Counted from the stretch's first letter, positions 34,050 through 45,847 are shown. The stretch: 64,000 nt of DNA from Phyto melanocephala (GCA_941918925.1 OW799233.1:41640473-41704472); one strand, 5' to 3'. A program made the numbers and translations. The notes: generated by a model not told the origin, from the sequence alone.

Positions 34050-34808
34050 AACAAGTAACAGTGCTATATTCGGCCGTGCCGAGTCTTATATACCCTTCAC
34101 AGCGTGTAGTCATGTAATAACAATTGTTTGTATCACCATTCATCTCATTGATATGAAATACGTACATACATGTAAAAAACATACAGATAAAAAACCATAT
34201 TGTAAAATTATAAATTGAGTTTACGTATGTATTATTCTAAAAAAAAAATGTGTAAAAAAATATATTAAAAAAACAAAAAAACAAATTACAAAAAATATTA
34301 AAAAAAAAATTTTTAAAAGAATTTTTTAAAATTTTTTAAGAAAATTTAAAAAAAAAATTAAAACTAAATATATAAAAAAAATATAAATAATATATAAAAT
34401 AAAAAAAAAATTTTTGGCTCAGCTGGGATTCGATGCCACGTTTACTCTAACCAGTATATATATATGCATGTTGTTGTTGTAATTGTGAAAAAAAAAAACG
34501 AGGTGGTCGTGGTTTTTTGCTCATATCTCAGAAATTTATCGGGCGATTGTGCTGAATTTTAATAGCGATTCATTCCCGGATATTTCCAAGATATTGATAC
34601 CATACACAGATCTGAGGAACATATAATTGCTTCTAAAAGTTGATTTCAACCAACACACGGACAGACGGACAGGGCTTAATCGACTCCTCTATTCATAAGC
34701 TTTCAGAAAATATATACTTTATGGGGTCGGAAATGAAAAATGTAGAAATTACAAACGGAATGACTAAGCTATATATACCCTTGTGAACCACAGGTGAAGG
34801 GTATAAAC
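34050..34808 (-). mobile_element. complete DINE-1-like element (HINE, core A2)
   Basis: It starts with the inverted tail (AACAAGTAACAGTGCTATAT) and ends with the inverted head (GGTGAAGGGTATAAA). Between are the A-rich core, GGCTCAGCTGGGATTCGATG, and the A2-type middle with TTATCGGGCGATTGTGCTGA and TATTGATACCATACACAGAT. A short GACAGACGGACAG run and TTTATGGGGTCGGAAATG follow. No target duplication is seen, as expected for the Helentron-associated class. Confidence 0.9.
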
Positions 34809-37800
34809 AGCTTGTGGTAAATTATGATAAATGTTACAACGGTGGGCATAAAATGAGTTTTTATACTTATATATTAGATGTAAAAAATATGCCCTCTATA
34901 AGTATCGTTACAATCTTTTAAGGTACAAGTTCATTTATTTATTCCTCACTTAAAAGGTAGTTTTTAGTATTTGTAGATGAAAAGATAGTATTCTATTACC
35001 TTGCCTAGAATTAAATACATATATCCCAATATCTCTGTTAATCAAAAAATTATGTTCCATATAGCATCTAACATAATTTATTGCAATTTAACTCTAACCT
35101 TTTTTGTCATACTATTAAACATAAGACACCTTGACCCGTTGTGCTCTAAGCCCTCATATGTTATATCAGAAATATATATACATAGATAATTTTAAATTTT
35201 TGTATAGATTCTTTAGGTAAATCGACAACAACATATAAAAACTAAAATATTTATGTAAAGAAAATTCTGATGTTAAATATTACTTGATGATATTATGATG
35301 TTTAATACAATGTATTCAATCAAATATTTTTTTTATATTTAAGTGAAATGTTTAACATAAAAAATACTGCCTGCTTGAATTTTAGAAATCTTAGAACTTT
35401 GTTTTTAAATTACTTTACGAACTACCATCCACATGTTGTTCTATGCGCAACTGCGGTTGGCATCAAACTCACACAGGCCAGCAGCAACAATGTTTGTATG
35501 GGTTTTTGTTCATACATACATATGTATCAATTATCAATCCACAGTTGATGAACTGTCTGTCACTCATTGTATTTGTAACAATTAAATGCGATTAATATTC
35601 ACACTAGAAGCCTTTGTTGCTTTTATTTAGATTTTTTATTTAGAAAAGCACAAGCAAAACACAATAAATAACTAGAAAATATAAACAATTGTTTAAAAAA
35701 AGAGACACAAATTAAGATGTTGCAAATTTATTGACCTGTAATGGAAATCCCTATATACCAGTATTAATTACATATGCACAACATTGTTCCAATAACGACA
35801 CAGACAACTCATTTGATATTGGTTCGAGGAAAAGGTATATAAAATGGATTTGAGTTTTTTATTTCAAGTCAAGAAATGATTTTGTATATCTCGTTTTAGT
35901 TTTAATTAAATGTAAGTCGAACATAAAAATTCATTCAGCGAAAACTGCGTGAATTTTTTTTTAATATATAAGTATGTAAATTGAGATTTAATATAAAGTT
36001 AGAGATTATAAAAATTGCAAAATTTATTCTACTTTTCTTATAGAAAATTTAAATTTTTCAAATTTAACAAATCATCTTGAAGATAAATTATAAATAAACT
36101 AATCATTTCTATAAAATCTTAGGATAAAAAAAATTTCCAATAAATTTAATTTAGAAAAAGTTCTATACGCTTGTGTAAAGTTTTAGCAATCAAACTTTTC
36201 GAATCAACTTCCCCATCCCTTGGCTTCGTCTGCTAGAAAATATTAATTGCAATAATTGCCAAACTAACACATGATAGTGAAAATTATACTTATAAGCTGT
36301 CCATTTAAAAAGTTGAAAATATTTTACGTGTCACTAATGCTGATTTAACTTAAAGCTGACTTTATTTTTCCCTACAATAGCAAGGTTCAAAATAAAAGAT
36401 TTTCATTTGCCAGTCATTTATACAAAAAACGATTTTTGTGTGAAACTATGATTATTGCCCATTGTACATATTTAAAAATATTAATCTTTTAAGTTTAAAT
36501 GACCTGATATTTAATAATAAGGTTTTGGTAACGAAAATTTGAAACTTTCTTAATTACATATTTTTTGTTCTTTTACTGGCTAAAGTGCATTTTATTTTGT
36601 ATAAACAAATTCATTTTTTATCACAATTAAATTTAATATGTTCATAAGAAATTTAAAAATGTTCCTTAGCCAGACTAAATCAATAAATATTGACTAAGCA
36701 AAAGTGCAAATAAAAAAAAATATTAATTTAAAATAAGAAAATTGTCCCAAATATATATTGAGTGTAAAAGTGCACCACTAGACTTGCGATTGTACCAGTT
36801 TTGATACAGTTGTACCACAAATCGCATCTATGGTTCCCAGTTGTCATTTGTAATAACATTTGGGGCAACTCAACTATAAAAGCTGTCGATATTTCATGAA
36901 TTATATATACAGAAATTTTTTCAATGCACATTTTTCATAATTTTTCTTTTAATGAAAGATACATATTGAGTTATCTGTTCATCTATAATTTGTTTAAACT
37001 TGTTAAGACTTTTAAAACAATATAAATATTATAGAAAATACATTTTTTTTTGGATATTGAAATGCATTCAGTTCTTGAACTTTTAGTTCCCACCAATGAT
37101 TCACGACATGTCTCACTATCAACCAACATCACATACAGCAACAGTAGCTGTTTGATACCGACATCTACACTAACACCTTAGCTTTGAACGATTCTAAATA
37201 CCACAATTGAAAGTTAATTGCCTAACAAAAGCCAGCCTTAAAATTTATACTAAGTGTTGTTGTAAATAACAAAATAAAAGCTGCTAAAAGCAAAACAAAA
37301 ATATATTTTTTAACTTTTTTGAATTTATAACGGGCCGTAAAAATATTTTTTTTTTTTTTTGTTTAGATAAATAAACAAATGTAAGTGTTACTGTTGTATT
37401 TTACTTGATATTAAAACATTTAGTAACGTTATATACGGACATAAGACGGCTTGGGGTGAAGTATTTTAGTACATAGTAATACAAAACAACTTAATTATAT
37501 CTCTATGTGTATCTACAAGTACGCTCAAGTATCTAGATACATATCTTTTGGCTGCCTGCAAACTAAAATGTTTATGTTATTCATGACGTTGACGTTGTTA
37601 TTGTTTTTATTTAGTTAAAACAACTATTTTTCATGGGCTGTAGTTAATAATGTGTGCGTAACTATACATTGATGTTCGTATTTACTAGTACAACTTAACC
37701 GCAGCCACTAAAAGTTAATAAGCGATAAATTTACTTAATCTAATAGGTACTTACAATTCATTAGTGGTTGTATGAATGATATTTTAAGTAGAACTCACTT

Positions 37801-38112
37801 ATATATGTAGTTTCTTATTTAGTGTTCTACACATTAAAAATGTTACAGTGGAAGACTGTAACTGTTCAAAAAATAGTTTAAAATTTTTGATACAAATTTT
37901 AATAATGTAAAATTAGAATTAAAAGAAAATTCTAAACTTATAAAAAAAAACACAGCCATCAAATCAAAACTACCGCCCTTACAAACATTGACAGCAATGT
38001 TTATCTTAGTGACATTATTCACAAATAAAAAAGGTATACAAGCAATAATTTTGATTTTTTTAACTAAGTAGCAAAAGTTTATTCAACTCTAATGGAAATT
38101 GTTTACTAAACA
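34809..38112. other. unannotated DNA, probably intron or intergenic
   Basis: No repeat match or exon is supported. A TATA-like GGTATATAAAATGG at 35835-35848 has a weak TTTCAAGTC about 28 bases downstream. A GC-richer patch lies at 35415-35545. At 37092-37160 a 19-codon ATG frame (MIHDMSHYQPTSHTATVAV) follows an acceptor-like TTTTAG but ends without a donor. Confidence 0.4.
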
Positions 38113-38259
38113 AACATACACATGGACCGACGGACAGAGATTAATTGACTCCCCTATTCATAACCTTTCAGAAAATATATACTTAATAAAATTGTAAAAA
38201 TATCACACGGAATGATAAACCTATATATACCCTTACACTCAATGTGAAGGGTATAAAAA
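38113..38259 (-). mobile_element. DINE-1-like (HINE) head fragment
   Basis: AACATACACATGGACCGACG, TTCATAACCTTTCAGAAAAT, ATCACACGGAATGATAAACC and TGTGAAGGGTATAAAAA match the head ~150 bp of the HINE family. The rest is missing. Confidence 0.85.
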
Positions 38260-38340
38260 AATGTTTGAGATTTGTTTATACATACATATTTCTAGAATTT
38301 AACTGTTCATTCATTACAATAAATTATTTTGCTTCACTGT

Positions 38341-38355
38341 CTGTATGTCTGTATG

Positions 38356-38389
<34 letters not shown>

Positions 38390-38482
38390 TGTATGTATGT
38401 ATGTATGTATGTATGTATGTATGTATGTATGTATGTATGTATGTATGTATGCATGTATGCATGTATGCATGTATGTATGTAT
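38341..38482. repeat. long (ATGT)n tetranucleotide microsatellite
   Basis: About 140 bp of TATG/ATGT repeats with a few GCATG variants at the right end (38450-38475). It is open in all three plus frames (repeating VCMYVCMY-type peptides), which only reflects the repeat. Confidence 0.95.
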
Positions 38483-39804
38483 TTAATTTCTTTTTTAAAC
38501 TCTTTGAAGATAGATACTTTTAAAAGAGTATTTAGTAGTAACTAGCTAGAATAAGATATGTACAAATACTCCCATACAAACACTAATAAATTAAATTCAA
38601 TGACACTTGACGAATTTTTCAGTTTAGTTATACAGCTGTGATAACAATGTGTATAACAGCACGATTCTTTAAAGATTTATTTAAAGAAATCATTCTAAGC
38701 TTTTGTTTTCTTTTCTGTGACTTAAAGTATTTTCACAATATTTTACACTCAAAGGAAAACCGCGGCTGTGACATTTTTACGACTATCGTGTTTTATTCTA
38801 TATAATAATATTTAGTTATCGCAAAAATATTTGGCTTATTCAAAAATTGCCCAAAGTGTCGTATTGTCATAAAGTCATAATTTTCAAACGGTCTAAAATT
38901 TTAATATAAACATAAAAAAATTTTCAATCATATTAAAATTTTTTGGGAAATCATGTCTTTGTGACACTAAGGACACCCTTGTGAATTAGCCAATTATAAT
39001 TATTTTTATCTCTTGGAACAATAATTTTATAATGATATCCAAACCTTTGCTTGATATTTTTTTAAGGCAAGTTTTCTCTTTATAAAAACTTCGAATAGTT
39101 GTCCCAAAATAAAATACAACAAAGAAGATTATTACAGCAAACTTGGTGAAATGACTTTGAAATATAACATTTTATTTATAAGCTTTAAAACTAAAATTAA
39201 ATAACTGCAAAAAACTAGGTTTAACAACAGTATGGTTGCGAAGCAATTATGTATGATAGCTTTAGAGAATATGTTTTGTTTTAAACTGTTCTTCTTTATA
39301 TTGAATTCTTTTTTATAAATTTAAAATTTTTTATTTTTAAAAAATTTTGTTAAATCAAACAGAAAAATAATTTGCTTTTCATTTGTGATCATATTATGGT
39401 TATATAGAATTTTATTATGTTTATATTTGAGTATTTTATAATTATAAAGATTAATGTTATGATTAAGTTAGATTATGTTATGATAATTTCAAACTATTTG
39501 TCGGTGTCGCGGAATCATATTATAATTATATGGAATAATATTATTTTATTATAATTATCTGGGATTAGGTAAGAATATTTTGCAGTCATAGTAATTAGTT
39601 TTGTAATACAACCTCGCTCCCATTATATGTTTTAACTAAACCCATATAATCCACTCATATGCTTGTTACTCTTATACCACAACCATGTTTTTTCTTTGCG
39701 TGTAGAAGCCGACACATTTTCATACAAATATATCAGAGAAAAAAAGCAGCTTTAAAAATTAAAACAAATAGAAATGCTATAAAGACAATTTTATATTAAA
39801 ACTC
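38483..39804. other. unannotated AT-rich DNA
   Basis: No exon or confident repeat is seen. The region 39380-39570 has loose TTATGATTATA-type tandem words. Confidence 0.5.
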
Positions 39805-39807
39805 TTA

Positions 39808-39924
39808 GTGCCGTATTCATAAAAAATAGTTTAGGTTTATTAAAGGCTTATTTGACAGATGTTGCACAGAAATTTGTCAAATAAGCCTCCAATAAACCTA
39901 AAATATTTTTTATGAATACGGCAG
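39808..39924. mobile_element. hairpin MITE with TTA duplication (PIF/Harbinger-like)
   Basis: 117 bp that folds on itself almost end to end. The left arm GTGCCGTATTCATAAAAAAT then AGTTTAGGTTTATT is the inverse of the right arm AATAAACCTAAAATATTTTT then TATGAATACGGCAG. TTA flanks both sides (39805-39807 and 39925-39927), the 3-bp target duplication typical of PIF/Harbinger. There is no coding frame. Confidence 0.85.
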
Positions 39925-40039
39925 TTACACTTTAAAAAGTTCTTATAGTACATGAACATCTATTTTTGTAATTTTTTAGGGATATGAAGCTTAATATAAT
40001 CTTAGTTCTTTATATTTATTTACATAATTTTAATCATTT

Positions 40040-40275
40040 TTAAACAAAATTATTTTAAACCATGTGAAATTTATTTATTTAAAATTCAAAAGAAACTACT
40101 TTGAGTTTGAAGTGCATTAAAATTATTTTGTAATTTTTTTAAAAAAGTTATGTACTCAAATATTCGGCATAAAAGAAGAAACGGGTTTCAAATAATTAAA
40201 GAAATTAAAATTTGTGTAAACCGGTTTTTAATTTAAACACGTAATATCGGTTTAAATAACCGGTTTTTTGTTTAA
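40040..40275 (+). repeat. AACCGGTT-bearing repeat, copy 1
   Basis: Shared in order with 42885-43100: CCATGTGAAATTTATTT, CTACTTTGAGTTTGAAG, GCATTAAAATTATT, CAAATATTCGGCATAAAAGA, then several ACCGGTTT words ending AATAACCGGTTTTTTG. AACCGGTT is the known Grainyhead consensus. Whether it acts here is unknown. Confidence 0.7.
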
Positions 40276-40339
40276 TTTTTTGTAATCAAAATTGAGAAAA
40301 ATTAAAAAAAAAATTTATTTTAAAATTAATTTATAAAAT

Positions 40340-41183
40340 AACAAGTAAGTGCGCTATATTCGGCCGTGCCGAATCTTATATACCCTTCACAACGTGTAGT
40401 CATGCAATAACAGTAGTTTGTATCACCATTCCATATAATATACGTACATACATATAAAAAACATACATATAAAAAACATACATATAAAAAACGTACATAT
40501 AAAAAACATCCCATTGTGAAATTATAAATATACGTATGTATGTTAAAAAAAATTTAAAAAAAAAGTTTAATAAAAAAAATTTAAAAAAAAAATTAAAAAA
40601 ATAATTAAAATATATATAATAAATATAAAACAAAAAAAATAAAAAAAAATATTTAAAAAAAAAATTAAAAAAAAATAATAAAAATATAAATAATATATTA
40701 AATAAAAAAAAAAAAAAAATATAAAAAAAAATTAAAAAGAATATAAAAAATATAAAAAAAAAATTTTTTGGCTCAGCTGGGATTCGATGCCACGTTTTCT
40801 CTAACCAGTATACACGTTTGTATGTATGTATGTTGTTGTTGTAATGTTGTTTTTGTGAAAAAAAATCGAGGTGGTCGTGGGTTTTTGCTCATATCTCATT
40901 TGTTTATGTACCGATGTTTCTGATTTTCAATACCGATCTACTCCCGAATATTTCTGATATTTAAATTCCTCACCCCAGTCCAAGCGATGTCGAGGGGCTT
41001 CAGAAAGTTGATTTCAACATACACACGGACAGACGGACAGACTGACAGGTCTTAATCGACTCCCCTATTCATAAGCTTTCAGAAAATATATACATTATGG
41101 GGTCGGAAATCAAAATTGTAGAAATTTCACACGGAATGACAAACCTATATATACCCTTTTTCACTGTGTGAAGGGTATAAAAA
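40340..41183 (-). mobile_element. complete DINE-1-like element (HINE, core A1)
   Basis: Inverted tail AACAAGTAAGTGCGCTATAT, block GTGTAGTCATGCAATAACAG, a long A/T core, then GGCTCAGCTGGGATTCGATG, CGATCTACTCCCGAATATTT, GACAGACGGACAGACTGACA, TTATGGGGTCGGAAATC and the inverted head GTGTGAAGGGTATAAAAA. It directly abuts the next copy at 41184 in the same orientation. Confidence 0.92.
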
Positions 41184-41406
41184 AACAAGTAAAAGTGCTA
41201 TATTCGGCCGTGCCGAATCTTATATACCCTTCACAACGTGTAGTCATGCATTAACAGTAGTTTGTGTCACCATTCATCCCATATGAAATACATACATACA
41301 TATATAAAAACATCCCATTTTAAAATTATAAATTCTCGTATGTATGTTAAAAAAAAATTTAAAAAAAAAATTATTATATCTATCTATCTATATATATAAA
41401 AGTGAA

Positions 41407-41447
<41 letters not shown>

Positions 41448-42880
41448 GCTATAGACTCCGAAACTGTAAAACCGATCGGACTCAAACTTTGGCAAGTTGT
41501 TGTACACATACCAGGGAGTGTTTATGGGTGGAAAAAAGTGGGCGGGGCCACGCCCATAAAAATTAGTTATCAGTTTTAGCTACTTGCACTTGACCGATTT
41601 TTCTGAAACTTTGCACACATATTGTGCTGTCATGACTAAATAATTTTGTGATAAGAAAAGTGGGCGGGGCCACGCCCCTAAAAAAAATTTTAATTTTGAG
41701 GTACTTGCACTGGACCGATTTTTCTGAAACTTTGCACACATACTAAGCTGTCATAACCATATAATTTCATGATTAGAAAAGTGGGCAGGGCCACGCCCAT
41801 AAAAAAAGGTTATAATTTTGAGGTACTTGCACCAAACCGATTTTTTTGAAACTTTGCACACATATCGAGCTGTCATGACTTAATAATTTAGTGATTAGAA
41901 AAGTGGGCAGTGCCACGCCCATAAGAAATAGGTATCATTTTGAGGTACTTGCACTGGACCGATTATGCTGAAACTTTGCACACATATTGAGCTGTTATGA
42001 CTTTAGAATTTCGTGATAAGAAAAGTGGGCAGGGACACGCCCATAAAAACAATTATAATTTTGATAATTTTTGCACTGGTCCGATTCTTCTGAAACTTTG
42101 CACACATATTGAGCTGTTATGACTTTACAATTTCGTGATAAGAAAAGTGGGCAATGCCACGCCCATAAAAAAAATTATAATATTTAGGCTTTTGCACTTG
42201 ATATTCAATTAAAGTTCAGAATGCATTTCGATTCATTAAGGGGCGTAGCAACGCGCGCCGGGTTTGGTTATTATATAATATATATAAAAAAAAAAAAAAA
42301 TAAAAAAAAAATTAAAAAAAAAACTTAAAAAAAAATAATAATAAAAATATAAATAATATATTAAATAAAAAATAAAAATAAAAAAAAAAAAAATTAAAAA
42401 AAAATTTTAAAAAAATTAAAAAAAATTTTTTTTGGCTCAGCTGAGATTCGATGCCACGTTTTCTCTAACCAGTATACACGTTTGTATGTATGTATGTTGT
42501 TGTTGTAAAGTTGTTTTTGTAAAAAAAAAATCGAGGTGGTCGTGGGTTTTTGCTCATATCTCAGTTGTTTATGTACCAATGTTTCTGATTTTCAATACCG
42601 TTCTACTCCCGAATATTTCTGATATTTTAATACCTCACCCGGATCCGAGCGATGTCGGGGATCTTCAAAATGTTGATTTCAACATACACACGGACAGACG
42701 GTCAGACGGTCAGACGGACAGACGGACAGACTGACAGACTGACAGAGCTTAATCGACTCCCCTATTCATAAGCTTTCAGAAAATATATACTTTATGGGGT
42801 CGGAAATGAAAATTGTAGAAATTTCACACGGAATGACAAACCTATATATACCCTTTTTCACTGTGTAAAGGGTATAAAAA
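41184..42880 (-). mobile_element. DINE-1-like element (HINE, core A1) split by a Helitron
   Basis: The tail half (41184-41378) and the head half (42271-42880) are parts of one copy. They are separated by a Helitron (41379-42270) that inserted in the A/T-rich core. The head half has GGCTCAGCTGAGATTCGATG, GACAGACGGTCAGACGGTCA and GTAAAGGGTATAAAAA. The Helitron is therefore younger than this HINE copy. Confidence 0.9.
41379..42270 (+). mobile_element. short Helitron, family H2 (copy 2), with six internal repeats
   Basis: The 5' end is A|TC with a TCTATCTATC expansion, then TATATATAAAAGTGAAAC and a TG run (41411-41446). Six tandem units of about 120 bp follow, each with AAAGTGGGCGGGGCCACGCC or a variant, then GACCGATTTTTCTGAAAC, TTTGCACACATATTG and AGCTGTCATGAC. 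The 3' end is GCAACGCGCGCCGGGTTTGG and TTA|T, a worn CTAG|T. The sister copy at 30510 has about three units, so unit number varies within the family. Confidence 0.88.
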
Positions 42881-42884
42881 AAAA

Positions 42885-43100
42885 TAATTTTAAGCCATGT
42901 AAAATTTATTTAAAATTTTAAAGATACCACTTTGAGCTTGTAGAGCATTAAAATCATTCTATATTTTTTTTGAAAATAAATCAAATATTCAGCATATAAG
43001 AAAAACCGGTTTTCGAATAATTAAAAAAATTAAATTTTTTCACTAACCGGTTTTCGGTTGTTAAACGTAAAACCGGTTTCTATAACCGGTTTTTTATTTT
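42885..43100 (+). repeat. AACCGGTT-bearing repeat, copy 2
   Basis: A direct copy of 40040-40275, carrying AAAACCGGTTTTCG, CTAACCGGTTTTCGG, AAAACCGGTTTCTATAACCG and GGTTTTTTATTTT. At least four ACCGGTT sites lie in about 90 bp. The two copies flank the double HINE insertion. Confidence 0.7.
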
Positions 43101-43117
43101 ATGTTTCTATTATAATG

Positions 43118-44215
43118 AGTGATATCATGAACAACAGCAAGGCATAGATTCCGTAAATGAGCCCAAAACAAGATTGTCGTTGATTCCGATTTTCATCAGC
43201 GAATTTTGTTTAGCGATGAAGCTCACTTTTGTTTGAATAAATTCGTCAATAAACAAAACTAACGCATTTATAGTGAAGATAATCCTGAAGTGTATGTTGA
43301 AACACCCATTACATATAGAACAAGTAAAAGCGCTATATTCGGCCGTGCCGAATCTTATATACCCTTCACAACGTGTAGTCATGCAATAACAGTAAATTCA
43401 CATATGTATGTTAAAAAAAACAAAAAAAAAAATAAAAAATAAAAAATAAAAAAAAAATTTAAAAAAAAAAATTTAAAAAAAAAATTAAAAAAAAAAAAAT
43501 TATTATATACATATATAATATATATAAAACAAAAAAAAAATAAAAAAAAAATTAAAAAAAAAAAAATAAAAAAAAATAATAATAAAAATATATATAATAT
43601 ATTAAATAAAAAATAAAAAAAAAATAAAAAAAAAAATTAAAAAAAAAATTTTTTAAAAAATTTAAAAAAAAAATTTTTTGCCTCAGCTGGGATTCGATGC
43701 CACGTTTTCTCTAACCAGTATACACGTTTGTATGTATGTATGTTGTTGTTGTAATGTTGTTTTTATGAAAAGAAAATCGAGGTGGTCGTGGGTTTTTGCT
43801 CATATCTCAGTTGTTTATGTACCGATGTTTCTGATTTTCAATACCGATCTACTCCCGAATATTTCTGATATTTTAATACCTTTCCCGGGTCCAACTTATG
43901 TCGGGGGGCTTCAAAAAGTTGATTTCAACATACACACGGACAGACGGTCAGACGGACAGACAGACAGACGGTCAGGGCTTAATCGACTCCTCTATTCATA
44001 AGCTTTCAGAAAATATATACTTTATGGGGTCGGAAATGAAAATTGTAGAAATTTCACACGGAATGACAAACCTATATATACCCTTTTTCACTGTGTGAAG
44101 GGTATAAAAACTGAATATTCGGTGTGCTCTATGGGATGGTGGCATCATTGATCCGTACTTTATTAAGAAGGATGTTGGTCAGAATGTTGCAGTCAATGGC
44201 GACCACTAAAGATAT
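43118..44215 (+). pseudogene. mariner transposase relic split by a HINE
   Basis: The left part (43118-43318) reads QDCR*FRFSSANFV.. and in another frame FSDEAHFCLNKFVNKTN, keeping the first catalytic Asp, then SEDNPEVYVETPIT. After the HINE (43319-44110) the right part (44111-44215) resumes with the canonical continuation CALWDGGIIDPYFIKKDVGQ, NVAVNGDH. The break falls within a normally continuous stretch, so one HINE insertion explains it. The N-terminus and the second and third Asp regions are missing. Confidence 0.88.
43319..44110 (-). mobile_element. complete DINE-1-like element (HINE, core A1)
   Basis: It runs from AACAAGTAAAAGCGCTATAT to GTGTGAAGGGTATAAAAA, with the usual A/T core and GGGATTCGATGCCACGTTTT, ATCTACTCCCGAATATTT and GACAGACGGTCAGACGG words. 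Joining the host flanks shows no duplication at the site, as known for Helentron-type insertion. Confidence 0.92.
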
Positions 44216-45399
44216 ACAAAATATTTATGTATATACCTTGATAAAATGTTAAAAAGTATTAATATATTTTGTTGTGTCAACAATTAACGAAATAATAAAT
44301 ATATTTATTAGCCAAAAGAAGATAAATATCAAAAGTTGTTCCCAAATCCGAATTGAAGACAAAAAACCGAAATGACAATTTTAAAAATACAATTTTCAAA
44401 TATAAAAAATCCCATTTTTTTTTATTAATAAAAAATATTGCTGCTATCATTTAAGGCACAACTGTATGTAAGTTGACATTTAAGCAGTAAGTTATTTTGT
44501 GGGCAATTTTAAATAATTTAATTTAAATTTTATTACATTATTATCTTTTATACACAACCAACTGGAAACTGGATCTAAAGACGAGGTCATCATTGTACCA
44601 TTACAAATCGTCAGGTTATCTCACTTAAAAAAATGTATTTTCCGTACACTGGAATAAGAAAAATTTTAATATTTATGTATGTATGTATATAAAAATATAC
44701 ATACAACGATAAATATGCTACAGCTAGTGGCCTTTAATTAAATTCAAGAAACCCTAAAGAAATAACATTTAACAAGTACTCTGTAACCATAACTATCTGA
44801 GATATGAGCAAATCAACAAGACTGCCTCTGTTTCTTCGCTTATTTTTACCACAAAAATTAAAATTTTCCAGCCATAGGATAATTTAAAGACACGGTACTA
44901 CTTATAAATTTGGTATGCTTCTGGAAATACTAATAAAAAATTTTGGACAAATTGATCAGTAATTGCCAAAGTTACAGGCAAAATTATGTGAAAAAATATA
45001 TACTCTTTAAAATATATCAAAATTTTTTAAACTCCTAAATAATTTTTAAACATGCTTAAGATGCCAAATCATAAGCCGTAATTTCAGAAATTATTTCTAA
45101 GAAAAACTAACAAATCGGTTTGAAACCAACTGAGATATAAGCACCAAAGTATAACTGCTTCCTAAAATTTAGAAAAGAAAAAAAATATTTTTCAGTTGCT
45201 ATATAACCAAAAGAGCAATTATGGGAAGAGTATTAAAATATAGTTAGATGTGAAAAGAAAAACAAATCAAGACGGCTACTTAGATTAAATGGCAAATGTA
45301 TGAGTCAAATATAGTAATTACGACTTTGTCACCTTAGACCATACAATATTCCTACACCTAAAAGCTTTCGACCAGTACAATGTAGTAAACTATAGAAAA
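44216..45399. other. unannotated DNA, possibly the body of a core-B element
   Basis: Words such as ATCTGAGATATGAGCAAA (44797) and CAACTGAGATATAAGCACC (45128) recall the HINE middle (ACTGAGATATGAGCAAAAAC). This stretch may therefore be the diverged body of the core-B element whose tail ends at 45646. No coding frame. Confidence 0.35.
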
Positions 45400-45646
45400 G
45401 TGTTATACCCAAGATGGCGTCTGAAACAAAATGGCGAAGCGAATTTTTTTTAACTCCAACAATATTGGTATCAAATAAAAGGGCTAGACTAGTAGAATAC
45501 AGTTAACAAAGTAAAAATTCAAAATCAAAGATAGCATCGGAAAAAATAAAGAAAACAGCGTATTGCATGAAATCTAAATGCTATGTACATGACGGTGAAG
45601 GGTATTATGAGATTCTGCACGGCCGAATATAGCGTTCTTACTTGTT
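45400..45646 (+). mobile_element. HINE-like repeat, core type B, with intact tail
   Basis: AAGATGGCGTCTGAAACAAA, ATTGGTATCAAATAAAAGGG, AGTAGAATACAGTTAACAAA and ATAGCATCGGAAAAAATAAA are followed by GGTGAAGGGTATTATGAGAT and the terminal hairpin CTGCACGGCCGAATATAGCG, then TTCTTACTTGTT. This copy ties the core-B sequence to the HINE tail. Confidence 0.78.
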
Positions 45647-45847
45647 AAATTTGATTTATATTTTTTATTAATTGAAATGACATTTTTAATTGATATAATT
45701 TTTTTTTAGCAACTTTGAAGTTTCTGTCAGTTAAAAGAAAAATATTAACAAATAAAAAAGGAAAAAAAAAATATTTCTTGACAAGAATTGATTTTCCAGG
45801 ATAAGTTTAATAAAGTTTAGATTAATCATTTAAAAAATTCAGGTGAA

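Noticed and set aside
35835..35875. TATA-like GGTATATAAAATGG with a weak downstream Inr
   Set aside because: A single TATA-like word in AT-rich DNA with no following exon or CA-rich leader is not enough for a promoter call.
38244..38545. Open frames repeating VCMY/YVCM in all three phases
   Set aside because: They only reflect the (ATGT)n microsatellite; a 4-base repeat without stops is open in every frame.
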